A stretch of 64,000 bases of DNA, taken from positions 21,079,201 through 21,143,200 of the forward strand of contig NC_092670.1 of NCBI RefSeq assembly GCF_964355755.1, read 5' to 3'. Position 1 is the stretch's first letter; each line of letters begins with the position of its first letter. The notes below the pieces were generated by a model, which did not search any database, was not told the DNA's origin, and saw only the letters and a list, made by a program, of their open reading frames with translations. Positions 9,527-21,300 of the stretch are shown in pieces. The position numbers were made by a program, and so were the translations under genes. Origin of the DNA: Antedon mediterranea (lineage: Eukaryota > Echinodermata > Crinoidea > Comatulida > Antedonidae).

Positions 9527-11721
9527 ATGAGAATCAATGAAAACTGTAGAATTATTGGCAAACGTGTTGTTCTTGTACCTTACAAAGAATCTCATGTAGA
9601 TAAGTATGTATTTAAAATTAATGAAAATATAATTATACCCAATGCGAAATGTAAAGTAGGCCACTGTAGAAGTAGGTAGGCCTCTCTAGTCTAGTAGTAT
9701 AGGCCTTCTCCTACTGCTAGCTAGCTATATAGAGGGAGAACTGGCAGGCCTAGGTAGGTCTCGCTGCAGAAACATGATGGAATATCCTCCCTCCTCTCCT
9801 TGGGTTGGGCGGACAGTAGCCCTGCTAGCAGTAGTATTTTGAATATTCTAGGCCTAATTCTTTTTGTACTATATTATTATTATTATTAGCATCTATGACC
9901 TAGGTTAAATAAATGTTGTGTACAATAATATAATAATTAATATTAATAAAACAATCTGTTTCAAAGGTATCATAAATGGATGACATCTCAAGAATTACAG
10001 GAGCTCACAGCTTCAGAACCCTTGACACTGGAAGAGGAATATGCTATGCAGAAGAGTTGGCATGTAGATGAAAACAGTAAGATAACCTCATTTTATTGTA
10101 GCATTCCACCCCTCCCAGTCCCAATTAATTACCTGTGCTCTTTGGGTACATTCTCTCAGAGGTAACTGTTCTCCGCTGTAGATATAATAATGTGTATTCT
10201 TTATGTAAAATAATGATTTTTTAAAATTATTTTTCAGAATGTACATTTATAGTTTTGGATAAAGAAAAATGGAAACAAACAGAAACAAAAGAAGATGGTA
10301 ACATACAAATTAAATAAATCTTTTATATTTGCTATGCTACTTTATGTAACCAGAGAGTCAATCTTAGTTTTAAAAGTTCTAAGCAAGTACCCATTTATAC
10401 AGCTGGGTGTTATTCACTTAATGGAAATAGGAACTTCATTTACAATGCCATTTTAATAATAAATTTCAATAATAAAATCCAATTTATATTATCACTTCAA
10501 TCTTTATCTTTCAGATTGTATGTGTGGGGATGTGAACCTGTTTTTGAATGATCCAGACAATAGACAAACTGCAGAGGTTGAAATTATGATTGCTGGTAAG
10601 TGGCATTTAAGCTTGGTACCCAACATGGATATCCCTTCCAATCACAAAGCTTTGTTCGATCCTTTCCATTTACTAATTTGTTTCTTCCCAACAGAGGAAA
10701 CATGCAGAGGGAAAGGTTTTGGGAAAGAAGCCTTATGGATTATGATGCAATATGGTAAGTTGGCCAGTGGCGGGTCCAGGATTTTCAAATAGGGGAGCCA
10801 GGGCCTAAAAATGGTGAAATTAAGTGCTGAGCTTAATTTGATGCATTACATTTGCGAAATTTAGGGGGGCCGGGTGAGATGGGCCCTCCCTTGGATTCAC
10901 CCCTGTATTTTTACTCTTAAAGATGTATTGTTCCCCCTGAAAAAATAATTCTTAAAAAATTTTTTGTTGAATATGCCATTTTAATGTAACATAATAGTTA
11001 TTCACTTTGACCAAAACTTGGATCGAACAAAAAATGTATTTACTTGAAAAAATTGTAATTTAAAGCAAAAAATGGCCAAATTGGCTGCCAGCCAGTGAGT
11101 TTTGGGTTGAATTTACCCATTTATTTTCTCAATTTATAGGTAAAAACATTATTTTTTTCATTTTTTTTCTATGGAAGTGATTAACTTTATTATTATTTAC
11201 AACATAACATATTCAAAGTCTAATTTAATTAATCTTCATTATTCATGTTTTGGGGGGACAATACATCTTTAAGTTAAAGGGAGGAATGACATCATTACAA
11301 GAAGATATTGATTGGTTGTTATTGCATTTTACTGCTAGGAATGGAGAAAATAGGCTTGAAAAAGTACACAGCAAAAATTGGTATGAAAAATACAAAGAGC
11401 CTGTCAATGTTTAAAAAGTTTGGATTTAAAGAGGTAGGAACATAATGTTAAATTTGTTGCCATCTTTAACTTAAGGCAATAACATTGTTTTTTATGCAAA
11501 TCGTAAATAATTTTGAAAACTATTTAGAAGAACAATAAAATCTTTCTTTAAAGGTTTCGTTTAGTGAAGTTTTCGAGGAGATTACGCTTGAATTTGGAGT
11601 TACAGAAAGTGAGAAACTTGAACTCACAAAAATACCTTTGCAGAAAATGCCAAAAGAGAAATGTAATAAAAACAAAAAAGGCATTGGATACCAGGAAGAG
11701 TTTGAAAGCCTAGGCTCATGA
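9527..11721 (+). CDS. NAT9: N-acetyltransferase 9-like protein (GNAT family)
   Basis: Seven exons (9527-9603, 9967-10076, 10238-10297, 10515-10595, 10695-10754, 11339-11433, 11554-11721) splice with GT-AG borders and consistent phase into 216 residues, close to the roughly 207 of human NAT9. It begins MRINENCRIIGKRVVLVPY, then TASEPLTLEEEYAMQ, KCTFIVLD and GDVNLFLND, all diagnostic of NAT9. The GNAT acetyl-CoA loop is CRGKGFG at residues 113-119, and AKIG...S..MFKKFGF ends the fold. In flies NAT9 affects microtubule stability; its substrate is less settled. An in-frame ATG at 9440 exists, but homologues start at the motif beginning at 9527. Intron 5 is filled by two abutting MITEs. Transcribed divergently from the DUF4795 gene. 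Confidence 0.95.
10765..10905. mobile_element. hAT-like MITE in NAT9 intron 5
   Basis: Left end CAGTGGCGGGTCCAGGATTT and inverted right end CAGGGGTGAATCCAAGG match the widespread CAGTGGCGGATCCAGG-type terminus. It begins 10 bp after the exon 5 border, at 10765. Confidence 0.6.
10916..11273. mobile_element. MITE with TTAAAGATGTATTG ends, copy A (NAT9 intron 5)
   Basis: Starts TTAAAGATGTATTGTTCCCC and ends GGGGACAATACATCTTTAAG, a terminal inverted repeat of about 18 bp. The inside resembles 13800-14085 and 36852-37113 (shared TAATAGTTATT.ACTTTGAC and GAATAACTTT-type blocks). No coding capacity. Confidence 0.75.
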
Positions 11722-11974
11722 TGAAACAAGCTGTTGAACAGTTAGTTAAAGAGAAAACAAACGCATGCCAGGACACCAGATAGTAATGATTTTACAGTAG
11801 TTCGATCTATCTCTGGCATTGGAACGAGCATTACAAGCATCCAAAAGATCTAGGATTCATTAAGTAAGAGTATGTAATAATTGTCTGTCATCTTTTTAAA
11901 AATTGTTTTTTTTCATATGCATCCAACAGCAAGTAACTCGCCAATTAGAGGATGAATAATATTATAATTTATCG

Positions 11975-12085
11975 TGTTTATAAACCAAGTCTTATTTGAG
12001 CCTTAGGGAGTGGAGTTATTATGCCTGGATTGAACCCTGGACTTTGGGATTGTAAGGCAAGCAAACAACACTTTCTACCAAAAAA
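11975..12085 (-). repeat. tRNA-like fragment with B box
   Basis: On the minus strand GGGTTCAATCC matches a Pol III B box and is preceded by a TTGCTTGCC...AAAGTCC stretch resembling an anticodon arm. It is probably a SINE head or tRNA relic. Confidence 0.35.
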
Positions 12086-12885
12086 GAAGTGTTGTGGACT
12101 TGTTCTAAAGGGAATCTTATGGCTATAAATCATTTAAATAATAATGGATAGAGATTATACTGTATATACAAAATACAAACAATATTTGTTTTAATGAAAA
12201 TGTTTTTATTGAGTATGGAATAGCTGCTGTAACATGCATACACCTTAAGATTACAATGCCTAGAATTTAAAACATGCAACTGATAGATAAAATTGTCCAA
12301 ATATGGGATGGTTTGATCATAGAGCTATAAAATTAGTAGCTCCATGGTTTGGTAGTCATGAGATACAACATAAGTGCATGAGTGTTGCCTTGTATTTCAA
12401 ATGGGATCATTCAATAGTTTGGCTATTGCACTTTAGCATACACAACAACTTGCCTATAGTGCATTAATCAAATTTTCCAGTACAAAAATTCCAATAAAAC
12501 CCAATCTACAATAAGATAAATTTCTTGAAAACCAGTCTGGTATGAAACCAAGAGGTTAAAAATAAACAAATTTTCTAAAGCAACTTTGTCATTCCTTCCT
12601 GATAATCCCAACCAAATCCCTTCACTAAATTCAGCTATCTCATTGCTACACACTAACTGTACATTGCTCTACAGGGATTTCAGTTTCTTAAACTAAACAC
12701 ACACACACAACAATTCGATATAAATAAATCACCATTAGAAATGACACTATTTAGGAGTGGTATTTTAGGGCAGTTACTGCAGGCCTACACTATTTTTCAA
12801 TGAAAATTAAGTACATAGTGCAATATTATATTATGCATATACAGTATAACAATATTTTTTTATTCTCTAGAATTAAAAACATTTT

Positions 12886-13154
12886 TTTTACTACTAAAAA
12901 CAATTTAGCTAAACTTTACAATTATGCTTATCAACTGATTGATTGATGAAAAACTACACATAGCAAAAATATAATTGTCTTGATCTTGAAAAACATGTAC
13001 CCTGATAATAAGGCATGATGGTACTCTGTTTTACTATTAAAACAATTCTGCTAAACTTTACAATACAATTTTGTATGTAGTTGCTTAACTGATCAATTGA
13101 TACAAAAATATACATAGCAAAAATATAATTGTCTTGATCTTGAAAAACTCTCAC
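12886..13154 (+). repeat. Tandem duplication of about 140 bp
   Basis: Two adjacent copies share CATAGCAAAAATATAATTGT followed by CTTGATCTTGAAAAAC (12959 onward and 13112 onward) and TAAACTTTACAAT upstream. The second copy is interrupted by the fold-back element at 13155-13501, after which GGCATGATAATAC resumes. Confidence 0.7.
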
Positions 13155-13501
13155 CTTCATAATGCACTTGTCAATTGTATGACCCACTATACGACCCCCG
13201 GGAGAGGTGCGTCATTTGTCCGATGTGCGTCATACTTTTGAATACCATGACGCACCCGTGCGTCAAAAAGGTGACTTACCTTTAGGTGACCATGACGCAC
13301 CCATTTTGACGCACTGTGACCATGTTGTTGTTGTGGGTGGTAAAGTGACGGACATTGACACACCTTGTTCATTGATGTGACGTACCATCTAGGTTTTTTG
13401 ACGCACCCCTGCGTCAGTAATTATTTGTAAATGACGCACCCATGACGCACCTCTCCCGGGGGTCATATAGTGGGTCATACAATTGACAAGTGCATTATAA
13501 G
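13155..13501. mobile_element. Fold-back element with 60-bp terminal inverted repeats and TGACGCA array
   Basis: Arms at 13155-13218 and 13442-13501 are almost perfect inverted copies, including ATGCACTTGTCAATTGTATG and CCCCCGGGAGAGGTGCGTCA. The 220-bp interior repeats TGACGCAC or its reverse many times. No coding capacity. The neighbouring undisturbed duplicate at 12990-13020 shows what the site looked like before insertion. Confidence 0.85.
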
Positions 13502-13799
13502 GCATGATAATACAGTACAATTTTTATTAAGTTTGTGTTAGACAATTATAATTACTATAAGCTTACTGACAATTTGTCCAGCCCAACATATTCCAGTTAA
13601 AAGTAAGCAAGCTGTATTTAAAGTATCAATGGATACATATTTAGTATATTTTTTAAATATGTTTTTGATATTAAAATTGACTGAAGATAATATTTACAGC
13701 ATTATTCTACAAAAGCACAATTTAAAACAGTTAATGTTTGAAAACAGCACAAGTTCAGTCAGGTCTTAATTCAGTAGATAATAACTTAAGCTTAAAAAT

Positions 13800-14085
13800 A
13801 TATTTCGCCCTAACAAAAAAAAATCCCATTTTAATGTCACATAATAGTTATTAACTTTGACAAAAAAACTTGATTTTTTACCTGTAAAAGCTGTAAATTA
13901 AATTTAAAAAATAGTCAAATTGACTGGAAGTCCATGGGTTTTTGGTTAAATTTATCAGTTTATTTTTACTTTTTTTTAAAGTTTTTTTTTCTACGAAAGT
14001 GAATAACTTTTAAACGGCCAAAACTATTTTTTTATTAAGCTTCATTTTTCATGATTTTTGGAGACAATACATCTTTAAATGCATT
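13800..14085. mobile_element. MITE with AAAGATGTATTG ends, copy B (left end lost)
   Basis: Shares with 10916-11273 the block CCATTTTAATGT.ACATAATAGTTATT.ACTTTGAC and ends GGAGACAATACATCTTTAAA. The left inverted end is not recognisable, so this copy is decayed. Confidence 0.6.
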
Positions 14086-14286
14086 TTAAAATCTCATTGT
14101 GTTCAAGGGGAGAGGAGGTGACATTTCTCAAACTAACAGTTATCATCTCAATATAATGTCTCAGTATAAGAATCTATCTATCAATAAAAATAAAATAAAA
14201 TTTGGCTACTAAAAAATTATGTTTGAAAGAACTTGACAAGGCATATCAATTACTAAAAAGTAGAAATTAGTTAATTATATTATAAA

Positions 14287-14650
14287 CAACTCTCCTGAAT
14301 CCAAACACTACGAAAACGAAAAACTACTAAAGGAGTATTGAAAAAAAAACAGGAATTGATATTTTGGGCAAGCCCAAATGCATTTGGGAGAGTTGGCTGT
14401 AAAATGTTTACAAAAATAGTTACTAAAATTCTAGCTTTGCAAACAACTCTCCTGAATCCAAACATCACGAAAACAGAAAACTAGCAAAATTATAATTTTC
14501 TTGTTATCCTAAGATCTTAGATTATTATATACAGTGTATATTTATAAAAAAAAACAGGACATTGACATTTTGGGCAGCAAGCCCACATGGGAGAGTTGGC
14601 TGTTTACATCATCTACAAGATACTGTACATAAAAAAAATCTAGCTTTGAG
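14287..14650 (+). repeat. Direct duplication of about 160 bp
   Basis: ACAACTCTCCTGAATCCAAA occurs at 14287 and 14443, and both copies continue to ACAGGA.ATTGA.ATTTTGGGCA, CATTTGGGAGAGTTGGCTGT (or close) and a TCTAGCTTTG end. Copies have diverged. Confidence 0.7.
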
Positions 14651-14892
14651 AATTTAGTTATAATATATGGTGCAGAAAATATATCTAAAATTTTTTATCT
14701 TTGTCTTTACTTAAAAAGTTGCATATAAAATATACAAACTAAAATCATTTATGAGGTTAATATATAACTCTATTCAATCAGAGGCTAGGCTAGCTGTGTC
14801 TAATACCTGTGACAGTGGCTTTACAATGTAAATATATATACGTTGGCAGAAAAGCATTGTAGTCTAATTTTTAAGAAATATATAAAATAGCT

Positions 14893-15035
14893 AAGCTCTG
14901 TCTACACTATCAAACCTAGTTTGACAAAAAAAGTGTGATGTGCCTAAATATGCTAGTGATATGACATCATCATGTCCATATATGGTCACATCACATTATT
15001 TTGTCACATAAAGTTTGATAGTGTAGACAAGGCTT
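14893..15035. mobile_element. MITE 'CTCTGTCTACACTATC' family, copy 2 (intact)
   Basis: Begins AAGCTCTGTCTACACTATCA and ends GATAGTGTAGACAAGGCTT with AGTGTGATGTGCC and GTCACATCACATT inside. At 143 bp it is the clearest full-length copy. Confidence 0.85.
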
Positions 15036-15303
15036 TAGAGGCATACACTGATTATTAGAATTCCGCAATTCTCAAACTGAATTTTTAATTGGTGAATATA
15101 TTAAGGAAACAGAGTGTACATAATACACAAATACATTATCTAATAAAAGCTAAAGAAAGCGCCCTCAATCAATTTTGAATTATTACATTTACATATTTGA
15201 AAGAACTAGTTAAATTTATTTCAAAAGCCAAATTTTGTTTATTTATTTAATCTTTTTATTTTTTAGCTATAAATATTATGAATAACTATTTGAATTAAAG
15301 TTG

Positions 15304-18300
15304 TTATTTTTTTTTATCTTGCGGATACATTGGTTTATCGCAGGCCGCCTTTAATGCTTCCATCCAGGACTTTTGTTCCTCGACACTCTCGGCACTGAAG
15401 TAGTATTCACGGTCAGGCGTGATGAGGGAGAAGCTGTTTGGAGGTTCCTCTGGTTTGCCAGGTGGAAGGCCATCACGTACAAAGTAACCATCAAGCTTAT
15501 TGCCAAGGAATACCTCTCCTCTTGGATGAGGTTCCTAATGGTGAAAATTGTTAAATATATTGATAAAACGTACCACAACATAATGAAACTATTAAATCTT
15601 GGCTGTAGGTACCAAATAATACTGGTATTGAATGGTCAACAACAGCTGTAATTTAACCAAAAAGAGAACATCCTTTTAGGCAATCTAAACCTATAGTAGT
15701 AGATGATGATGAATGAGTATTGTAAACTAGTGTAACAAACTATCAGTCCAACTTTCTGAGTCACCTACAAATGGGTCTTTTTGACAACATGTGGATTTCA
15801 AAATGTTCCTAAAATGGAGGCAGGGTCCCAAAAATTGTTGTTGTTGTTGGGTCCCTTAAATGGTGGTAGGGTCCCTTAAATGGTTGTAGGGTACCTAAAT
15901 GGAGGCAGGGTCCCTAAATTGGCACAAGTATTGGCAAATAGTTTAACCGAGTTCAATCACCAAACATTTTGGGTCACCTACAAATGGAATGGAGTTCTCT
16001 TAATGGATGAACGTATATGGATTAAAAAAATTCTCCTAAATTTGAGTCTTAAATCAGGCCTGTAATTTGAGCTCTTACCAGTGGCTCTTGAAAGTAGAGA
16101 AGTCTTCTGCCATCTAGTGTCATCCATCTTTTACGATACGTCTCAACACCTCTTGGTCCTGACTTGCTTAACCAACCTTCTTTGATAAAGTCACGGCTTA
16201 ACTGACTACTTAACTGTAAAGGTAAATATCAAATGTCAAGTGTCCGGGTCTATTAACAACAATTTCAAAAATACAGGACAACCAAGTGTTGACCATTTTT
16301 TTAAATTTTAAAAATATATATATTTAGACAAATTGCCAAGGATAACCATAAGCGAATTCATTCACTATCCTTCTTAAAGGTGGCAATCCCGTTCACAAGA
16401 CAAACATATACACAAGTTGCTCTACATAAACAAAGTCTGACATATGACAGGACTTGAACCCAGGACACTTGGATTAGTAGCCAAGCATCATAACCACCAA
16501 GTCACAACTCCACTTCATGTTTTGTGTTTAGTATAATACTACCCTCAAGGAATTCACAAATTGGAGGTGCTTTATCAGCCTACACATGGATCTATTTACA
16601 TTTGCACACAAGTTTTATTGGGGCTAATTGACTTATATTACAGGAAATAAAAATCCAATTTAGGCTGGAGGAGAGCTTTCTTTGGTGTATCGAACACTAA
16701 ATAAAAAATCATATCAAATCAATATGTACAAAACATACTTCATCATCTGAAGATCCAGGGTAAGCCACTTTGAGGCGATTGTAATTTGCATGACGAATGG
16801 CATTGTACCATTCAACTATATCCTGAAACACAAACAAACAATCAAAGTATTAGAATAAAACATAAGCAATTTACTATTCTTCTTTTGCCATTGTGCAATT
16901 ATGCTATTAAATCATCCCCATTTAAAAAAAAGTTTAAGTATAGCATAATTTTGGCAAGTAGTGAGATTGTAGAGACTATTACTAGATGCTTACCATCTCA
17001 CGGTAAAATAAAATGGGTAGGTGCAGTCACACTTAAGTGAGATATTCCCCTTAAATATCAAGTATTTCTGATTTCACTTAACTCAATAGTATTTAATAAG
17101 TATTTAAATATTTAAATTGTATTCATTTAGATAGGAGATTTTTTTGTAATTTTAAGGGTAAGTGTGAATGGTGAATACGGCCACAGGAATTGAAAAAGCC
17201 AAAAATTGGTTAGTTCACAGAACCTACAGTACCTTTCCATCATCAGTGTACAAATAGATGTTTCTAGTGATGCCTTCTTTTAGCCATGATATCTGAAGTC
17301 CATTTGGGTTGCCTATCTTATCAGGAACAAACACAGCATTTAAATTAGATAGCTTAATAGCAGCTTTTGGTTCCTTGGCCTTTAAAACAACAAAAAAAAG
17401 AGAATAAATTATCTGATATATCAAGCTTGTTGAGTTCTAAAAACTAGGGACCAAAAATGTTAAACCTGGCTACAACACAGAGATGACCGGGTATTCGGTC
17501 ACTTGGGTTAAAAAAAATAAAACCAGTCAACATTACAAAAATATCTTTTGCCACATTAGACACAGTTTCTATGTAAAATCTGTAAATAAGGTAGTTACCA
17601 CATTATAGGATATATCTGAGTACTGTACCAGATTTGACCTAGTTATTATTCATAATCACAATCATGTGTTAATAACTTTCATTATCTACATATTTTGTTT
17701 TAGATTATAAAGGGCATGATGTTATGTAAACTTAGGTTTTTAGGAAATATAGGGGATTTCCCTAGCACTGTGAGTGACAGTACATTCCTACACAATATTA
17801 ATGGGGTCATAATAGAAGTTCAATCCATACAAAAACTACTTTACATGATTTTTTAAAAGTACAATCTGATTATCTTTTTATGAGTTCATTAAAAAAACCA
17901 GTTTCATTCATAAATTAGTTTTATCACATTCCCTTTGGGCTGACCTATGAATACTGTATGTTTTTAATGGTAAAAAATTATTTTGTAGCTTTGGACCTCA
18001 AGAAAAGTCTGATTTTGGAGATTTTCCAGTTTCAAAGTCCAGCATTGGGAAATTCAACTATTTATAAGTCTGTTATTATTTATTAATACTGGGAAACCTC
18101 TTCAGTCAAATATTGATCTCCAAGAGCGCCTAGTTAATGTATGATCAGTGGCTGTGATGTACTAGTACAACCCCCTACTCATCTCGAAAGATGTATTCGG
18201 TTCTTTAAAGTGCACATGAGCTAGATGTGTACTGGACTAACGGTTTGTACTATAGTCCTTATCCGAGGAATCAACACCAGAACCATAGAGCGAGTGAGCC

Positions 18301-21300
18301 TCAAACCCTTGCCAATGTTATGGTTTCACTGTCTTGACCGCTAATAATTTTTCTGAAAGTAGCACTAGAAGTACTGTTAATATTTTTTTTAATATATTAA
18401 AAATTATTATTATTATTATTAAAATAATTTTAAACCAACAAATAAAGCAACATATTGTTTGTAGAAATTTCCCACAGTTCTTTAAACAGGAAATTGAAAA
18501 GCCTAATAATGTACACTAATCATTAAAAATATTAATAATTTAGTAAGTAGTAACCAAGATAAGATATTACTAAAGTACTGTACATTCCTATTAATATTTG
18601 TATTCAAGATTTGCTTTGAGGAAGTATAATAGGAAAAACAAATTATACAGTCCCTACCATTACCATTGTAATACATCCTTTTCCACTTAAGAGATAAAAA
18701 AAATCAGATTTCGCAATACAAAAAAGTAAAATTTACAAAAGAAATTTTGTTTCCTAAACATTTACCTAGCAAAAGTAAATATATATTGTACTCTACTTTT
18801 CTATCATTTTTTACCTATTTGACATATTTTAAACTTTTTTATTTACTGCAGTGTATTAACAAAGATTTCCTGATTTATGTTTATATGACCAATAAAAGAT
18901 GAATTGAAAGAAAAGCTTCAAAGGGTTATTTATCTGATTTTGTCAATTTAAAAAAAATTTGTTATTAAATTTGCCACATTTCTAATGCAAAAATTAATTT
19001 TAAAAAGCAATTTATTCTATAGTAAAAATGACCTTAACTAACAAAACTTTGCAATATCTATCAGCTGTTTCAGAGCAAAAAGCTAAAGGTATATTTACAC
19101 AAAGATATATAAACAAGATAAATTGTAAATAAATAATAATTTGTAGATTTCCTGGTTGTCATAAAAAACAGGATGTTAAAGATTTAAATATTGAGATTAA
19201 AATTAATAATGTGTATTAAAACTTTACAATATCTATCAGCTGTTTCAGAGCAAAAAGCTAAAGGTATATTTACACAAAGATATATAAACAAGATAAATTG
19301 TAAATAAATAATAATTTGTAGATTTCCTGGTTGTCATAAAAAACAGGATGTTAAAGATTTAAATATTGAGATTAAAATTAATAATGTGTATTAAAATGTT
19401 CATCATGGCTAAATTTAGTAACAATTACATAATACTGTATATCATCTATTTCTGGAAATAAGGCTAAACAGGAACTACAATACAGTTTAATATATTTAAA
19501 TAAGGTTGTTTTTTTTTCTCAGAAAAAGATAATTACAATACTCTACAAAATCACAACACAAATTCTAATAACTATCAACACAATTAGGTAAGCTTGAATG
19601 AGTGACTTTATATTGATTTAAGTCCTAGATTTATGAACATTTGCCAAATGTACAATGTACTGTAACTGCATTGAAATCTATTACTTCAGTAAAATACAAT
19701 GACATGCAGTAAATTTATTAGTTTATAGCGTGATATGATAAGATAGAAATATAGAAGAACTGCTATTAAGAGGATACCTTCAGGACCAAGTGTCCCTTTA
19801 ATGAAGGTAGTCTGTAGTTTTTAAACCTATATTTTACTTTGTTGCTTTTTACGGGATAGTGTTCCTTTAATTAAGGTGGTCTGTAGTTTTTAAACCTATA
19901 TTTTACTTTGTTGCTTTTTACGGGATAGTGTCCCCTTAATGGAGGTAGTCTGTAGTTTTTAAACCTATATTTTACTTTGTTGCTTTTTACGGGATAGTGT
20001 CCCCTTAATGGAGGTAGTCTGTAGTTTTTAAACCTATATTTTACCTTGTTGCTTTTTACGGGATAGTGTCCCCTTAATGGAGGTATCCCTTAAATAGGGG
20101 TATATAGAAAAGGGGTTTCTGTATTTGTACTGTACATACATCTTGTTTATTGTAGTATTTGATGACGTTCTCCTCTTCAGAAAGCACGAACAAGCGGCTT
20201 TGGAAGCGACTATCGCCTTTTAGTCGTTTCCACAGGTAGCCCGTCTTATGTCCAGACAAGTATGTTTGTTTATCTACGTCCATAAATTCATGGCGCTCGT
20301 ACTTAGCACGGATCCATTGTTCACGTAGAACTCTAAAAGAAGGAAAATTGAATCATCATTATTATTTGGGATATACTGTCAATAATGAATAATGTACAGT
20401 ATTTCACAAGAAGCACCACAATGCCTTGTAGCAGAGATGTTGACTAGTAAGGGACAACATGAACGTTAATTGTCAAAGTTGAAAAAAATAACAATAATGA
20501 TGATCGAGTCGGACTGCTAATATTTACACATTTTTACTGATCGTTCATAGGTCTCTCCGGCCCTGCTCAGCCTGGCCCGTGTCGAAATTGAAAAAGTTAC
20601 GGGTTTTGATGCTTAAACCCAGCCTAAGATATGTTTTCGCTGATATCTTAATCTATGCTTACACTAAAGACAAACAGTAAATTAAATTTTGTTTATATTA
20701 TAATTTAGTTTGAAAAGTGTACAACAATGGTGAAAAACATCGTTGCATTGTCAAGGCGTGCAGATTTCAATGATATTTAACGTTGATTTCCCCCTTTTCA
20801 TGTAAAATCGTTGAATCTGGTCAACTCAATGCACTCATCGTAACGTTACATCGACGAGAAAACTGGCTATAATGTGCAAATAAACTAAGTTTTGCACAAA
20901 AAGGAAGATGAAGTGGTCATATTCATTATATAATAAAACTCCCTCCCTTGGAAGACTTTTATTCATAGGACACTTTTCCATAAAGAATATGTTATAACAC
21001 TATGGCAAACACTTATTAGAGGACACCTCTATTACGAGATAAGTTGTTACTATACTCACTGGCAGTCACGTTCTGTTGGCCTCTTGTACGAGGCCGGTAC
21101 ACATAATTCATACTTGGCCTTGGCAGCCTGGTTTCCATTTGCTGCCATAAACTAAAAAAACAAAAACAAGGAAAAGACTGAACAAACATGTCTTCTTGGA
21201 TAGGAAACTAAATTTATATTTAAATTTCCTTCTAACTATACTGTAAATAATACTAATAATAAAATAAATACAGAACTTCAATGAATGAGATTCTTCAAAC

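Larger units (their letters stand above)
11722..15303. other. Tail-to-tail spacer NAT9/ADAP, repeat-filled
   Basis: No gene was recognised. It holds a tRNA-like fragment, a tandem duplication split by a fold-back element (12886-13520), a MITE relic (13800-14085), a direct duplication (14287-14650) and one MITE of the CTCTGTCTACACTATC family. AATAAA-type signals for ADAP (plus-strand TTTATT) occur at about 15215-15250. Confidence 0.6.
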
